Positions 1-10,775 of a stretch of DNA of 64,000 nt are shown one piece after another. Source of the DNA: Hofstenia miamia (taxonomy: Eukaryota; Xenacoelomorpha; Acoela). The position numbers and the translations under genes were made by a program. The stretch covers positions 1,252,246 through 1,316,245 of the forward strand of contig SCFE01000010.1 in NCBI GenBank assembly GCA_004352715.1, in the 5' to 3' direction. The notes under the pieces are model-generated. The model saw only the letters and a list, made by a program, of their open reading frames with translations. It had not been told where the DNA came from and made no database searches. Within the stretch, counting starts at the first letter, position 1, and each line of letters begins with the position of its first letter.

Positions 1-1328
1 GCAATAAGAACAACAGCCTTTCCTAAGTTGTGAAAATGATCATATTAGACCACTTCTTTGAGTCAACAAAATCAACTATAAATTATATTATTTACATTGT
101 ATTTTAAAAAAATTGTATTCATTATTTGCAATAATATACAGAAGAATATTCTGCCACTGCTATTCAAAACTATATAGAACACCCTCTTCATTTTTTTCAT
201 TTATAAAAAACATTGTGACGCAAGGATTTATCATGAAAACACTACTCAAAAACTGGACCAGCTTTTTTGCGACGGACAACAACATCGATCACTTCCCTCT
301 GATTGATGAGCACTACGTAGATTATATTGGGATTTTTCTATCTAAAAATTTATTGGCAAGGGCAGCACTTCAAACACTTTTCCTTATTTTGTTGGAAACT
401 GCATTTAAATTGGTTCACAGCAAGCCACAAAGATTATTCAAAAATCGGCTTTGTTCAGTTCATGCATGTTTTTCTTCATAATATATGTGCCTTATTACAT
501 GCCATGTGAACGAGAATATAAGAAAAATTACGAGTCCACAGATTGTTTTCTTCCAGTAAGAAGATTTTAATAGATTTTCATCAAGCATATCAACAACACT
601 TTTAAAAACATTGTAGTTATGGAAAACAAAAATCCTTTAAATTTTGTAACTATTTTTTTATATACGTATGGATTGATTAATTATATGCATGCTCCCATAA
701 AATCACTATTATTGACATGATACGTAGGTGTTGAAGTACTAAAATATGCTGCTAAGTGTTAATGTTCACAGCTAAGTAATAATTACTAAGTATTCTATTG
801 TCATTTTTTACAATTCTAACATTATACATTTCAAAGACGTTATCCACTTTCAAAGCCACAAGCCACCTTTATTGGATGAAATTTCCGTATTGGGAAATTA
901 TTCAAAAAGTGATTTAGCTAGTGCTTTGCTAACTACAATATTATACCATGGATTAGAAAAAATCATCGTGCATCTCATAATAAATTAAGTCCAATGAAAC
1001 GTACCGGTATTAGTTTTAGCATCTAAATTTAAATAATATAGTAGCTTCGAGGGTGTGCCACGCCTAATCAGACCGGTGACTACATCTACTGTAGTACTCG
1101 TACGTGTTATTGAAGAAACCAAACTTATTAATTGAACAGGCAACTGAATAGACTGAAACGAATTTTAGTGTGTCGGCTAATTTCTGTCTCTGGGAAACAA
1201 ACATTCTCGGCCGAACTGACTGACTCCAAATTCTTGATTGATCGAAGTTACACTGCCATTCTGTATTACAAAGGAAACATTCAATAGTGTAGGTCTACTT
1301 AGTGTCTAATGCTTTTTATTCATCAGAC

Positions 1329-1331
<3 letters not shown>
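1..1331. other. Intergenic, no recognised gene
   Basis: No coding similarity or RNA gene was recognised here. A 122-codon open frame at 113-481 (plus) has no motif, and long chance frames are expected at this base composition. 1050-1110 is locally richer in CpG than its surroundings but has no other feature. Confidence 0.5.

Positions 1332-1368
<37 letters not shown>
1332..1368. repeat. (TA)n microsatellite
   Basis: Uninterrupted TA dinucleotides. The tract abuts the truncated end of the reverse-transcriptase fragment on its right. Confidence 0.95.
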
Positions 1369-1369
<1 letters not shown>

Positions 1370-1800
1370 AAAATATCAAAGTCTAGACTATCAAAGTCCT
1401 TGATTAGATCTAAAGCTGCTGCGCTACTGCATATATTTTTGTTTAAATTGAATCAAATATTTTCTGCGTAGAGTAGAATAGCATCAGTAGAGACAAAGCA
1501 TTGTCTTTATGCTAATTAGTTGGATGATAAGATATTATTAACATTTAAGTAGAAGATTATTTCATTATTTAGTAGTAGTTAAAGAGTTTTATTAAAAGGA
1601 TTTGTAATCGACATTGGCCTATAATTTTTGCAATCAGTTGTATCTCCTTTTTTGTAAATGGGGGTTATGTCAATATATTTTAAGATTTGTGAAAAGGAGT
1701 TTGTATGGTCACAATAATTGAAAGTAAGTAGTAGTTGTTCATGGAAGAAACTAAAAAACTTTTCGATGATGATATTGGTAGGCCACTTACTACTACAAGA
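1369..1800 (-). pseudogene. LINE reverse transcriptase fragment (fingers/palm start)
   Basis: Read on the minus strand, 1611-1672 gives ITPIYKKGD followed by NYRPMSI, the conserved start of non-LTR RT. Then come STDAILLYAE and, near 1387-1413, LDLIKDFDS, a decayed form of the LDLSKAFDS motif that carries the first catalytic Asp. Stops interrupt the frame several times, so this is a dead copy. The match ends directly at the (TA)n tract, before motifs B and YADD. A second copy of the same segment lies at 61690-61901 on the plus strand and stops at the same codon beside its own (TA)n tract. Family assignment to a Jockey/CR1-like clade is inference. Confidence 0.8.
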
Positions 1801-2226
1801 TGTACTGTTGTCTAAGTTTTATATTGTTACTGGTAACTCGTTTTCGGTTATATATTTGAAGTAAAATTTTTGTTTTACTTTAGTAATAAACATCACTTTA
1901 TGACCTTTACAAAAATCGAAATCTTTAACATTTATATGCTAACCAAAAATTTTCGGATTTGTGAAAGTTATGTCATTAAGTAATATTTTGCATATATTAT
2001 TGGTAGGACTACTTCCTTTTTTTAAATTCATGCAGGTGTCAGAATTGACCCATTCAAGTAAAAAAAACGAAAACAAGCAAATGAAAGAAAAGTGTCAGAA
2101 GAACAAAATTAGCTGTTTTTCTATTTAAATTCTCATTACATGAGGAATTACAAATGCATTTAAGTTGTGCAAATTTATCAAATTTGACCACTCTGACTTT
2201 CTAGTGTCAAAAGCTTCCAGGTACAA

Positions 2227-2517
2227 ATGTTATTTAAATCAAATATGCATCGAAGTAGTTCCAATAGAGTTCTATCAAACGAGATTGTAGCCCAATCAGT
2301 TCGAAGTGTTCACACTTGCAGGAAGTCTATTAACAGATCTTGGAGCCCTCTGAAAGAAATTCATCTGGGAATGAGCGATATTAAGCATTTACAATCGAAG
2401 TTTGAGGGCTCCATTTCTTCTGTCCTGATCCTAAGTCAGCAGGAAACTACGGTCTATATTGAATATGTTATTGACTATCTTACTGAACATTACCATATTA
2501 GAGAAATCAAGATATAG
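2227..2517 (+). CDS. Unrecognised 96-aa open frame
   Basis: This frame opens with ATG at 2227 and has a mixed hydrophilic composition with several Ser, Arg and His residues, less low-complexity than most chance frames nearby. No domain is recognised. It could be a host exon, a relic of a mobile element or chance. A second short frame (2538-2729) follows in another phase and is equally unidentified. Confidence 0.15.
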   Translation: MLFKSNMHRSSSNRVLSNEIVAQSVRSVHTCRKSINRSWSPLKEIHLGMSDIKHLQSKFEGSISSVLILSQQETTVYIEYVIDYLTEHYHIREIKI

Positions 2518-2753
2518 ATTTAATGGAAGGATGTTGAGTGTCTGTAGCTGAGCAAGATATTCTTCATCAGTATCACAAATTCAACGAACTGCTTTCTTCT
2601 GAATGCTTTCAAGTTTCCTCATGCCAGTTTTTAAAGAGCACCAAGGTCTACTGCAATAACAAAAACTTTGTCAGTGATGCTAAGAAATATTTACAATTCT
2701 TAAATCCATTTATGCACAATTTAAAGTAAATATCTGCTATTATCAACATAAGC

Positions 2754-2970
2754 TCCTAATAAACAACTAAACGTTTTATATCCGTCTTATAATGGTACAA
2801 CACGTTTTAAGACGTCTTAAGGTACGTCTTCTAAACGCCTTATAAAACACTATTTCTAAACGTTGCTGAATGCCATCTAGTGTCCACCAAATGATATTGT
2901 AAAACGGCTTCTAAACCATTTTAGGACGTGTTAAAAGACGTCTTCTGGACGTTTTATAGTTTATTTTTGT
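2754..2970. mobile_element. MITE-like element with 11-bp minisatellite core, copy 1
   Basis: The ends read TAATAAACAACTAAACG on the left and, as reverse complement on the right, AATAAACTATAAAACG: imperfect terminal inverted repeats. The interior is full of GACGTC and AAGACGT units. An internal block containing CATCTAGTGTCCACC is shared in inverse orientation with copy 3 (9160-9479). No open frame. Target-site duplications are not resolved. Confidence 0.7.
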
Positions 2971-4023
2971 TGCTTTCCAGAGCATTTCACATTAATATAA
3001 AAATTTAGCAATAATAATGTATTTACCTTGTTGCCATGATATTGTAACAAAGTAATGGGAAGATTTACATGTTTAAGCACAGGAAAAATTTCAAAGGATT
3101 TCGAGATCACAACTAAAATCACGAATTTTAATATGCGGTTTTAAATATTGAAGTATATGATTGATATGGAGGTAGATGCCTCATTCAATGTGTAGTTCTT
3201 TAAAAATTCCTCAATAAAACAAGTTTTTTGCCTTCATTTGAAAATTTTATCACCAATGCTCTTTGTTTGATACCATTAAAATTGGATGATGTAAATGCGC
3301 AAAATTTACAAAGCCACACACCATCATGTTCTTCATCCTTACAAAAAATTTTGACTCTAAATTTTGTATCCCTTTAGAGAGAAATGTGCAACACGTGATT
3401 TAGTAGAGAACTCTATTTTCTGTAGTCTCAGGAGACAAAGAATGGCTATACAGGATAATCAAATTTTGAATCAATATTTCCATATTGACCTATTTTTTGT
3501 CTCAAAAATATTTGCTCCAAATTTGTAGCCTAACTAATATTGCTCAAGATGAAATTTGTATGAATGATTATTCTCAAAAAAATTTCATTTCAGCAAAAGT
3601 ATATCTGTTTATGCTTCATTTTTTTGGGAATATCCAAAATTATTCTTCTTTTATAGCATCACAGTTAAAAAATGAACTTTAGTGTAATAAACTAAGAATC
3701 CATAAAAATTATATTTTTATTAAGAAGTATTTTGGTAGTGTTGCTAAGCTAATAGGTAAGCATTTTATAGTCTGTTTATTCCCATTACAATGGTGTACTG
3801 CAGTTATTGATCGAATGTTTGACGTTCGGCTATTTATGTAATTTAAATAGAGAATGCTTGAAACTTTAAATGTGAAAGGCATGTATGATTTGAATTCCAA
3901 TGTGTAAAAAGAATTTTAGATATTGCAATCTTAATTTTCAATCATGTTACATCTTTGATCGATTGTGATTTAGATTTTAATATAACACTTGCTTTGGAAA
4001 CACCTTAATATGAATTGGATGAG
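2971..4023. other. Intergenic, no recognised gene
   Basis: AT-rich sequence. Short frames at 3485-3682 (plus) and 3709-3900 (minus) show no domain. Nothing else is seen. Confidence 0.5.
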
Positions 4024-4559
4024 TGTAGCATCATCCAAATAAAATCATAAATAAGCTGCAAACGTCGCAAGAAGAGATTAAGATCGAAAAGAAGTCGATT
4101 AAAAATAGTGTAATTAAATCAATTAGTGTTATTTCAGATTTATTTGTAATATGCAACCAAGAAACAACATGTGTCAAAAAAGAAATATTTGTGCCTGTCG
4201 ATAAAAATACTTTTTGACTAACTGATGCTTTCATTATTTTCAGCCGCCATCTTGGCAGAAATTTCAAATTTGAATCGACAGGTACTTCTTTTGGAAATAC
4301 TATAAATAGATTAAAAACCTTGTAAGAAGTTGATAAAGAATTTTATTCGGAATTCTTATTTTGTTTCATATTAACGGTTTGATTATTTATTACGATGTCG
4401 AGCTAATCGAGCGGTGTTTAGTAGTGGTCTGGATACATCACAGGGAACGATTCTAGGGTCTCTGTGCCAGATCACGAAAGTGCACATATGTTAGGTGTAG
4501 GGGTTTTCTCTCGATTAGCTGACTAGCATTTCACTTCTACATGTATTAAATAATTAGCT
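4024..4559 (+). repeat. Dispersed repeat R, copy 1 (truncated by gap)
   Basis: Begins TGTAGCATCATCCAAATAAA and matches 46000-46540 (plus) and the right half of 50631-51737 (minus) along its length; the sequence then enters an N gap. Shared landmarks are the run ending TTTAGTAGTGGTCTGGA and the following AGATCACGAAAGT. At 4243-4256 it has GCCGCCATCTTGGC, the reverse complement of a canonical YY1-type AAGATGGCGGC site. No coding function is visible. The same repeat appears as an older fragment at 30974-31120. Confidence 0.8.
4243..4256 (-). promoter_or_regulatory. YY1-like motif inside repeat R
   Basis: The minus strand reads GCCAAGATGGCGGC, matching the well-known YY1 consensus AAnATGGCGGC. 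Orthologous positions in the other two copies are decayed: 51504-51517 reads AAGATGGCAGC (CpG lost) and about 46222-46236 reads CCACCATATTGG. The motif match is direct; binding is inference. Confidence 0.45.
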
Positions 4560-4973
4560 NNNNNNNNNNNNNNNNNNNNNNNNNNNNNNNNNNNNNNNNN
4601 NNNNNNNNNNNNNNNNNNNNNNNNNNNNNNNNNNNNNNNNNNNNNNNNNNNNNNNNNNNNNNNNNNNNNNNNNNNNNNNNNNNNNNNNNNNNNNNNNNNN
4701 NNNNNNNNNNNNNNNNNNNNNNNNNNNNNNNNNNNNNNNNNNNNNNNNNNNNNNNNNNNNNNNNNNNNNNNNNNNNNNNNNNNNNNNNNNNNNNNNNNNN
4801 NNNNNNNNNNNNNNNNNNNNNNNNNNNNNNNNNNNNNNNNNNNNNNNNNNNNNNNNNNNNNNNNNNNNNNNNNNNNNNNNNNNNNNNNNNNNNNNNNNNN
4901 NNNNNNNNNNNNNNNNNNNNNNNNNNNNNNNNNNNNNNNNNNNNNNNNNNNNNNNNNNNNNNNNNNNNNNNNN
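4560..4973. other. Assembly gap (N)
   Basis: A run of 414 unknown bases inside or just after repeat R copy 1. Open frames running across it are meaningless. Confidence 1.
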
Positions 4974-5467
4974 TATTGATGTCGATATTGGAAACAAATA
5001 TGCAATGAAGCAAACTTAAAAGGAAAACAGTATAAAAGTACTTTCTATTTACTTAGAGGAATCTTATGTAAAATTTAATATTAAATAATAGATTGGGAAT
5101 TCTTAAGAATTGTCTAAGAAATAGTTAATTCTTAACGTATTTTCTAAAAATCATATATTTTTCATTTAGACCTCAGTTTATTCCATAATTTGCCACTAGT
5201 AAGCCAAACTAATCACAACTGTTGTTATTACTATCCAACTTTTTATTCCTAGCATTAAATTTCAAAAATTTAGAAATCTATAAAAATTCTTTTATTAACA
5301 AATCCATGAAGAATATAAAAGTCTTTTCTCGATATGGAAACTGCTACAACATTAGCTGTTAGCGTTGATTTCTGATAGTAAAGATAATCGCGAAATACAT
5401 GATAATAAATTAATTTAAACAAGGAAATCATGGTAAATCAATGCTGGGACAATAATTGGAGACTCAT
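4974..5467. other. Intergenic, no recognised gene
   Basis: AT-rich sequence between the gap and the hairpin downstream of the transporter exon. Nothing is recognised. Confidence 0.5.
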
Positions 5468-5549
5468 TAACATTCACTGATTTTTATGTATTTTTTATCT
5501 ATCAGTGATAAGTGCTCGAGAAATACATAAAAATCACTGAATGTTTATA
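5466..5549. repeat. Short inverted repeat (hairpin)
   Basis: AACATTCACTGATTTTTATG and TACATAAAAATCACTGAATG form a long near-perfect stem around a ~25-bp loop. It lies about 90 bp downstream of the transporter stop codon (gene on minus). It could be a tiny MITE or a 3'-end structure; the sequence alone does not decide. Confidence 0.7.
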
Positions 5550-5635
5550 GGTCTGATAAGTTATTAGCTTCAGGCTTAAATTGGGTCTATTTGAAAGCCT
5601 ACCATCTCTTGAATGAATTAAAATGTAAACTATTA

Positions 5636-6661
5636 TCATAGTAACTTGTTATATTTCTTAAATATTTGGAAATTTGTATTTACAATAAAGAAATAGATAA
5701 ATGCAAGCATGGAGATTGTAACTGATAAAGCAATTCCAAATAAACTCCAGTAAATTCCAAGAAATGCTTTAAGAACCCCAATGTAGAAAATGGCACCAAA
5801 GGCAATGCCACTTGTTGAAAAAATAAAACCCGAGGTACCTACAAACATAGTTATGGAAACTATGCTTTTTGATGGAAACGTTTGAGCAAGGTAAATGCTT
5901 AATGCAGGGTAAACTGCTGTGATAAAAGATCCTCTTGCTATATAGAAAAGAGAGACAATTCCGCTTATCATATAAAAGTTCTTTATAAATGGAAAATAGT
6001 TTGAAATATATAAGAGTATGGTGCATAAACAGTACAAAAATAAAGAAATAAAAACTACAATAAAACTGAAACCCTTGTTTGATATATAGCATCCAAAGAG
6101 TAAACTTGAAGGCATCATTGGGATTGAAGAAAGAAGATAAGCTGTAATTAACTCTTCCTCATTTAATTCAATAGTGTTCTTGAAAAAATTTGCTAAAACT
6201 CCATCAAAATAACCATATGTTACATTTGCATAAAATGCATTCAACAAGAGAACAACAACACGAATATCTTTGAAGAAGCTAAAATATGAATCATCAGTTC
6301 CGCCTAATTCATCAATATTTTGTGGTAAACCTTTAGCCTTTTGAAAAGCCATGGCTAGGCATGGAATGACCATTATTAATTCTAAGACACCACAGATGTA
6401 AAACGGTGTTGAATAATTGAAATTCTGAGAAAAAAACAACGAAATTTGAGGTCCAACAGTTATACCAAAATAGAAAAAAGGAAGAAAAGCATTTGATATT
6501 TTTTTTCCAATTTCGTCAAAGTAAATATTCATCATTGTAAATGCCAGTGACCAGACAACACCTGCACTGAAGCCAACAATGAAACGCATAATTATGCTCA
6601 ATAAGTTGTAGGCAATAAGATTGTTAAAGGTATCGACATATCTAAATGATATCATTTTCAA
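5636..6661 (-). CDS. MFS transporter, 3' exon (SLC18B1/DHA1-like)
   Basis: The 341-codon frame is strongly hydrophobic with about nine predicted membrane segments. Residues 26-34 (RFIVGFSAG) match the R-x3-G-x-x-x-G motif of TM4 in drug:H+ antiporter-type MFS proteins. Residues 63-72 (FYFGITVGPQ) match the antiporter motif C (G-x3-GP) in TM5. The remaining helices fit TM6-TM12, so the protein lacks TM1-TM3. The start of the frame is therefore probably not the real start. A splice-acceptor-like sequence on the minus strand (ATATCATTTAG, just inside the frame near 6640) suggests this is the last exon, with upstream exons to the right. The C-terminus is short and cytosolic with a TGA stop. The substrate is unknown; vesicular/amine-type family membership is inference. 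No frameshifts or stops, unlike the surrounding elements, so it is likely a real host gene. Confidence 0.75.
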   Translation of the reverse strand: MKMISFRYVDTFNNLIAYNLLSIIMRFIVGFSAGVVWSLAFTMMNIYFDEIGKKISNAFLPFFYFGITVGPQISLFFSQNFNYSTPFYICGVLELIMVIPCLAMAFQKAKGLPQNIDELGGTDDSYFSFFKDIRVVVLLLNAFYANVTYGYFDGVLANFFKNTIELNEEELITAYLLSSIPMMPSSLLFGCYISNKGFSFIVVFISLFLYCLCTILLYISNYFPFIKNFYMISGIVSLFYIARGSFITAVYPALSIYLAQTFPSKSIVSITMFVGTSGFIFSTSGIAFGAIFYIGVLKAFLGIYWSLFGIALSVTISMLAFIYFFIVNTNFQIFKKYNKLL

Positions 6662-7195
6662 TAAATAAATTATATATTATATAATTAACATTAATTTTAT
6701 CAAAGCTTCAAATGTATTCTCCAATAGTTTATTGCTACAATTCAATGATCGAACCTATTTTAACAAGTTGATTAAAGGTAAATCCAATACTATATATATA
6801 TATTTTTGATCGCATTTTAAAACATTTTTATGATTATTTTCGTAAAGAATACAATCAACATATTTTACAGTTCACATTGATAAATCTAACAAACATTATT
6901 TGTTTAGCTACATCGTGTGCCATCACCTATAAATAATCTCAATCCTGCCTTTTAAATGCCATGGCTGACGTGGTTAGACACAAGATGAAACATGATTTCA
7001 AAGCATGCATGAATGCCATGGCATTCGACCAGAGATAGCACGCTTTAAATCGGAATAACAGTTCTAACTAGGATAAATTACAAAAATATTTTTTCTTAGC
7101 TGAGTATATTTTTTCGGGATTTCTGGTTAATTTGATATTGCTAAAAACCAATTTAATGTCATTTTCCTAGTAGAAACAATACTTTGGAAATATCA
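6662..7195. other. Non-coding; probable intron of the transporter gene
   Basis: No coding signal is seen. If the transporter continues upstream, this is the intron 5' of its last exon. A short ATATAT tract lies near 6792-6803. Confidence 0.4.
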
Positions 7196-7410
7196 TCCCA
7201 ATAAACAATAAAACGTTTAGAAGACGTCTTATAACACGTCTTAAAATGGTTTAGAAGACGTTTAGAAATGGCATCTATGTCAGGTGTAGAAGACGTCTTT
7301 AAGACGTTTAGAAACGTCTAGAAGACATTTAGAAGACGTCTAAAAGACATCAGGGAAATATTTAGAAGTTGCTTAGAAACGCTTATAAAGCATTTAGTAG
7401 ACTTCATATT
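7196..7410. mobile_element. MITE-like element with 11-bp minisatellite core, copy 2
   Basis: Begins CCCAATAAACAATAAAACG and continues into many AGAAGACGT(T/C)T units. The right end is poorly defined and decays into AT-rich sequence. Same family as 2754-2970 and 9160-9479. Confidence 0.7.
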
Positions 7411-7865
7411 TAAAAAATACTGATAATTTATTTTTATAATTCTGCTACAAGCAGACAAAACTGCATAAGACAGCAAACGGATTATCATTGCCATTTCATT
7501 ACAACAGTCAAATTCATAATTTTATAATTATGAAATAATTGTATTGGTACTTTGAAAAAATGTACTGGGTTATATACTTCAACAATGCACTAATAAATTT
7601 GCGTATAATAAATTTAAATTGAACATTTTTATTCTAAGTAAATTTAGAAACAAATTTCCGAAGTATCGTTAAAAAATATATTGGCAATAAACTTTGTTCT
7701 TGTTAACGGGCAATATTCACTTAGTACTAATGTTATGCATAAATTATTCTTATAATAACTTGAATATTCACATATTAAATATCTAAAGTATCGATTATAT
7801 TGGTTCAACACCGATTCCCCGTGTAGATTTCATTTGACAATTGCAATGGCGGGAATTTAGTTCAC

Positions 7866-7981
7866 ATTATTCCTCATGTTGGTTTAATTTGACGTATTCA
7901 ATATTGAAAGAGCCTGTTTACATGGTTTCTTTTTGCTGATATTTATCAAGCAATATAAAAAATAATAGGCTAACGTCAGTC
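7866..7981. repeat. Dispersed repeat T, copy 1 (runs into gap)
   Basis: Matches 48578-48710 (CTCATGTTGRTTTAATTTGA, CAATATTGAAAG, GATATTTATCAA and more) before the N gap. No coding content; family unknown. Confidence 0.65.
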
Positions 7982-8404
7982 NNNNNNNNNNNNNNNNNNN
8001 NNNNNNNNNNNNNNNNNNNNNNNNNNNNNNNNNNNNNNNNNNNNNNNNNNNNNNNNNNNNNNNNNNNNNNNNNNNNNNNNNNNNNNNNNNNNNNNNNNNN
8101 NNNNNNNNNNNNNNNNNNNNNNNNNNNNNNNNNNNNNNNNNNNNNNNNNNNNNNNNNNNNNNNNNNNNNNNNNNNNNNNNNNNNNNNNNNNNNNNNNNNN
8201 NNNNNNNNNNNNNNNNNNNNNNNNNNNNNNNNNNNNNNNNNNNNNNNNNNNNNNNNNNNNNNNNNNNNNNNNNNNNNNNNNNNNNNNNNNNNNNNNNNNN
8301 NNNNNNNNNNNNNNNNNNNNNNNNNNNNNNNNNNNNNNNNNNNNNNNNNNNNNNNNNNNNNNNNNNNNNNNNNNNNNNNNNNNNNNNNNNNNNNNNNNNN
8401 NNNN
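7982..8404. other. Assembly gap (N)
   Basis: 423 unknown bases ending directly at a (TA)n tract, a typical assembly break. Confidence 1.

Positions 8405-8437
<33 letters not shown>
8405..8437. repeat. (TA)n microsatellite
   Basis: TA dinucleotides immediately after the gap. Confidence 0.95.
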
Positions 8438-8440
<3 letters not shown>

Positions 8441-8449
8441 GAGTGACAT

Positions 8450-8765
8450 CGGGTACCTGATAAACCCGATCAAGTTTTGGGTCCTGTCGGGTTCGAGTAC
8501 AAAGATTAGATTTATTATTTATAAAATATTGATGTTATTCACATCTTGAGCTGAGAAATATCCAAGACGTTAAGTAATACGAATGAATTGCTGTTTCTCC
8601 GTCAGAAAATGATTGATGTTAATGATCATTTGATTGGAGAAAGATAGACAATGTCAAATCAAATTCAACGTTTCGGTTAGGGTTCAGGTACTAAATTTTC
8701 GGGTCAGGTTGGGTGCGGATAGTAAATATTATGATTGGGTCGGGTTCGGGTCAATGTTTGCCTCA
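8450..8765. repeat. GGGTY-rich degenerate repeat
   Basis: Clusters of GGGTACC, GGGTCC, TCGGGTTCGAG at 8450-8495 and GGGTTCAGG, CGGGTCAGG, GGGTCGGGTTCGGGTC at 8680-8755 form a G-rich degenerate tandem pattern unlike the AT-rich surroundings. A 81-codon frame here (8634-8879) is low-complexity translation of this repeat and of the ATT tract after it. Confidence 0.5.
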
Positions 8766-8852
8766 TATTGTCCCTCTCCGATTATTCAATTAACATTTGC
8801 TTTCAATTCTATGGGGAGTTTATATTACGAATCTATTGAATTCCTCAAACGA

Positions 8853-9130
8853 TTTATTATTATTATTATTATTATTTAATAGCTTTATTTAACTCTGTAT
8901 GCACATACATGAATATATACATATATACACAATATTTACAAATGACATATATATATATATACAAACATGAATTACACAAAGTCTAAATATGCTACAACTA
9001 TTAATTAAAATAAACTAAAAACAAATAAAAACAAAAAAAACAAAATATTTACAGAACGCTAAAAAGTTAAATACAAATGTAAACGCATTCGTGCACTATT
9101 GAATTTGCTTGACAAAGAGAGTCACTGATG
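8853..9130 (-). repeat. Probable LINE 3' tail, (AAT)n end
   Basis: An ATT trinucleotide run (8855-8877) is followed by A/C-rich sequence with many ATACATATATACA and TTTACA words, resembling the 3' untranslated region after the LINE at 24342-24640. On the minus strand it would be a 3' UTR ending in (AAT)n, common for CR1/Jockey-like elements. No RT codons are attached, so the assignment is inference. Confidence 0.4.
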
Positions 9131-9159
9131 TGGACCATTAAAAAACCGGGCCAAATTGT

Positions 9160-9479
9160 AATAAACATTTGGAAATTGTTTACAAACCTCTTATGAAGAG
9201 CCTAGATATAGCTTAAAAATACTTAGAAAACGTCTATAAGAAATCTAGAAAACGTTTAGAAGACGTGTAGAAGACGTCTAGAAGACGTTTAGAAGACTTT
9301 TAGAAGACGTCAAGAAGACGTTTAGAAGACGTTTAGAAGACGTCTAGAAGACGTTTAGAAGACGTTTCAGAACATTATTTGGTGGACACTAGATGGCATT
9401 CAGCAACGTTTAGAAATGGTGTTTACAACGTGTTATACCATTATAAGAGGGGTATAAAACGTTTTATTGTTTATTGGGA
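9160..9479. mobile_element. MITE-like element with 11-bp minisatellite core, copy 3
   Basis: The clearest copy. 9236-9365 is a tandem array of the 11-bp unit AGAAGACGTYT, about ten units with single-base variants. It is followed by a unique block (GGTGGACACTAGATGGCATT) shared with copy 1, then the terminus TAAAACGTTTTATTGTTTATTGGG, the reverse complement of the copy 2 start. No open frame. Confidence 0.8.
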
Positions 9480-10400
9480 TGAAAATAATTTTATGGCCTA
9501 AATAGATGTTTGCATATACAAATCAGAAATTGTATTATAATTGAGATTCCACAAATACTCAAATGAATTTTATAAATGCATATGGAAATCTAATTATATT
9601 TTGATTTTAATGTCAGCAGATGTTTTCTGTTGATCCANATCCAAAATCCATGAGGCCAAAATATAGTCTAAATTGGATCATATTCTAATTGCTGTAATTG
9701 AGATATTATAAAGACTCTTAGTTTTTAGGAAACATTTCTTTAGTGATCAAATAACTAATAAATAGATTGCTTTCATTGATCTGAACATACAGAAGCTATA
9801 TGAGGCCAAATTATACTCCCAAATCTGCAGATGTCAATGTTCTCTAGAGAAAACAATTCATATAGAAAGTCTCTTGAGTAGTTGGTGGAATTTTGCTTTT
9901 TTATCACTAAACAACCAAAATTTTCAAGAAAAACATTCAATTGACATTTCAAAAAAATGAAGTTTAGTAGATGTCATCACTAACAATATCTCATTTCCTC
10001 AATTTAGCCATGAAAATTCCAGTTTGCCTCATGCTAAGATTTAGCCTTACAACTAATGAATTCAAATCCTTTCAGATGAATATATAAGATCTTGAGAATC
10101 TGTGTTAGAAAATCCACTATCAGATTGGCTCACTTGTTCCTTGAAAATTTTTTGTAGGTTAGACATTCGTACTTTAATACCAGGATATTTAAGTATTGAA
10201 GATAAACGCTTTAAGGTACAGGTTCTCAAGATGAGTTGATAGCAGGATGTACGAGAAAACCCCGTCTTCAAAGACAAAAAATAACAGTCACTATCGTGGC
10301 TTCTCAATTCATGCTAAACATGAGGAATAGAAAATGATAGAAAAGGTTGGTGATCTTCAACTAGCCAGGATTCTAACATAGTATGGCAGCTGGAATCTAT
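9480..10400. other. Intergenic, one unrecognised frame
   Basis: A single N at 9638 marks an assembly join. A 81-codon frame on the minus strand (10062-10307) has a non-repetitive Ser-rich sequence but no recognised domain. Nothing else is supported. Confidence 0.4.
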
Positions 10401-10403
10401 TAT

Positions 10404-10774
10404 TTGGGCTTCAATATCTAATACCCAAAAATATTTAATATGCTTCAGAATATATTATTTGCCTCGACCCTATGTACGTTTGTAATGGGTTGATTTTCAA
10501 TGTAACAATGAATGCACACAAGTCTTGCATTTATAAGCACCTGTTACTTACAGAGAAGACATGAATAATGTTATCATATACACAGAGCATGGTCGTTATG
10601 TAATATACAAAGTGCTTGAAATATGTCAATAATTTTTTTTCCCATCTTGCTACCCAATGTGACCCTTCACGTCAGTGAAACTGAGTTTAATGAATTATTT
10701 TTGAAAACGAATACCAGAGAAGGTATAATTTCAATGTTGCAATGCGTTGATAGTTCTAGACATTCACTGAACAA
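10404..10774. repeat. Local duplication block A, copy 1
   Basis: Matches 11496-11884 with scattered substitutions and small indels (for example GCCTCGACCCTATGTACG and CATTCACTGAACAA in both). It ends at a single N (10775). Confidence 0.85.
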
Positions 10775-10775
10775 N

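Noticed and set aside
113-481. 122-codon frame
   Set aside because: No domain, composition as expected from AT-rich non-coding DNA, no supporting neighbour.
4523-5013. Open frames of 147-160 codons across the first N gap
   Set aside because: They consist almost entirely of unknown residues; the same applies to frames over the gaps at 7982, 15931 and 58070.
8489-8500. GGGTTCGAGTAC resembling a tRNA B box
   Set aside because: No matching A box or foldable tRNA upstream; it belongs to the GGGTY-rich repeat. No tRNA or rRNA gene was recognised anywhere in the window.
9236-9365. Regularly spaced 11-bp repeats considered as a CRISPR-like array
   Set aside because: Units are contiguous without spacers, in a eukaryotic MITE with terminal inverted repeats.
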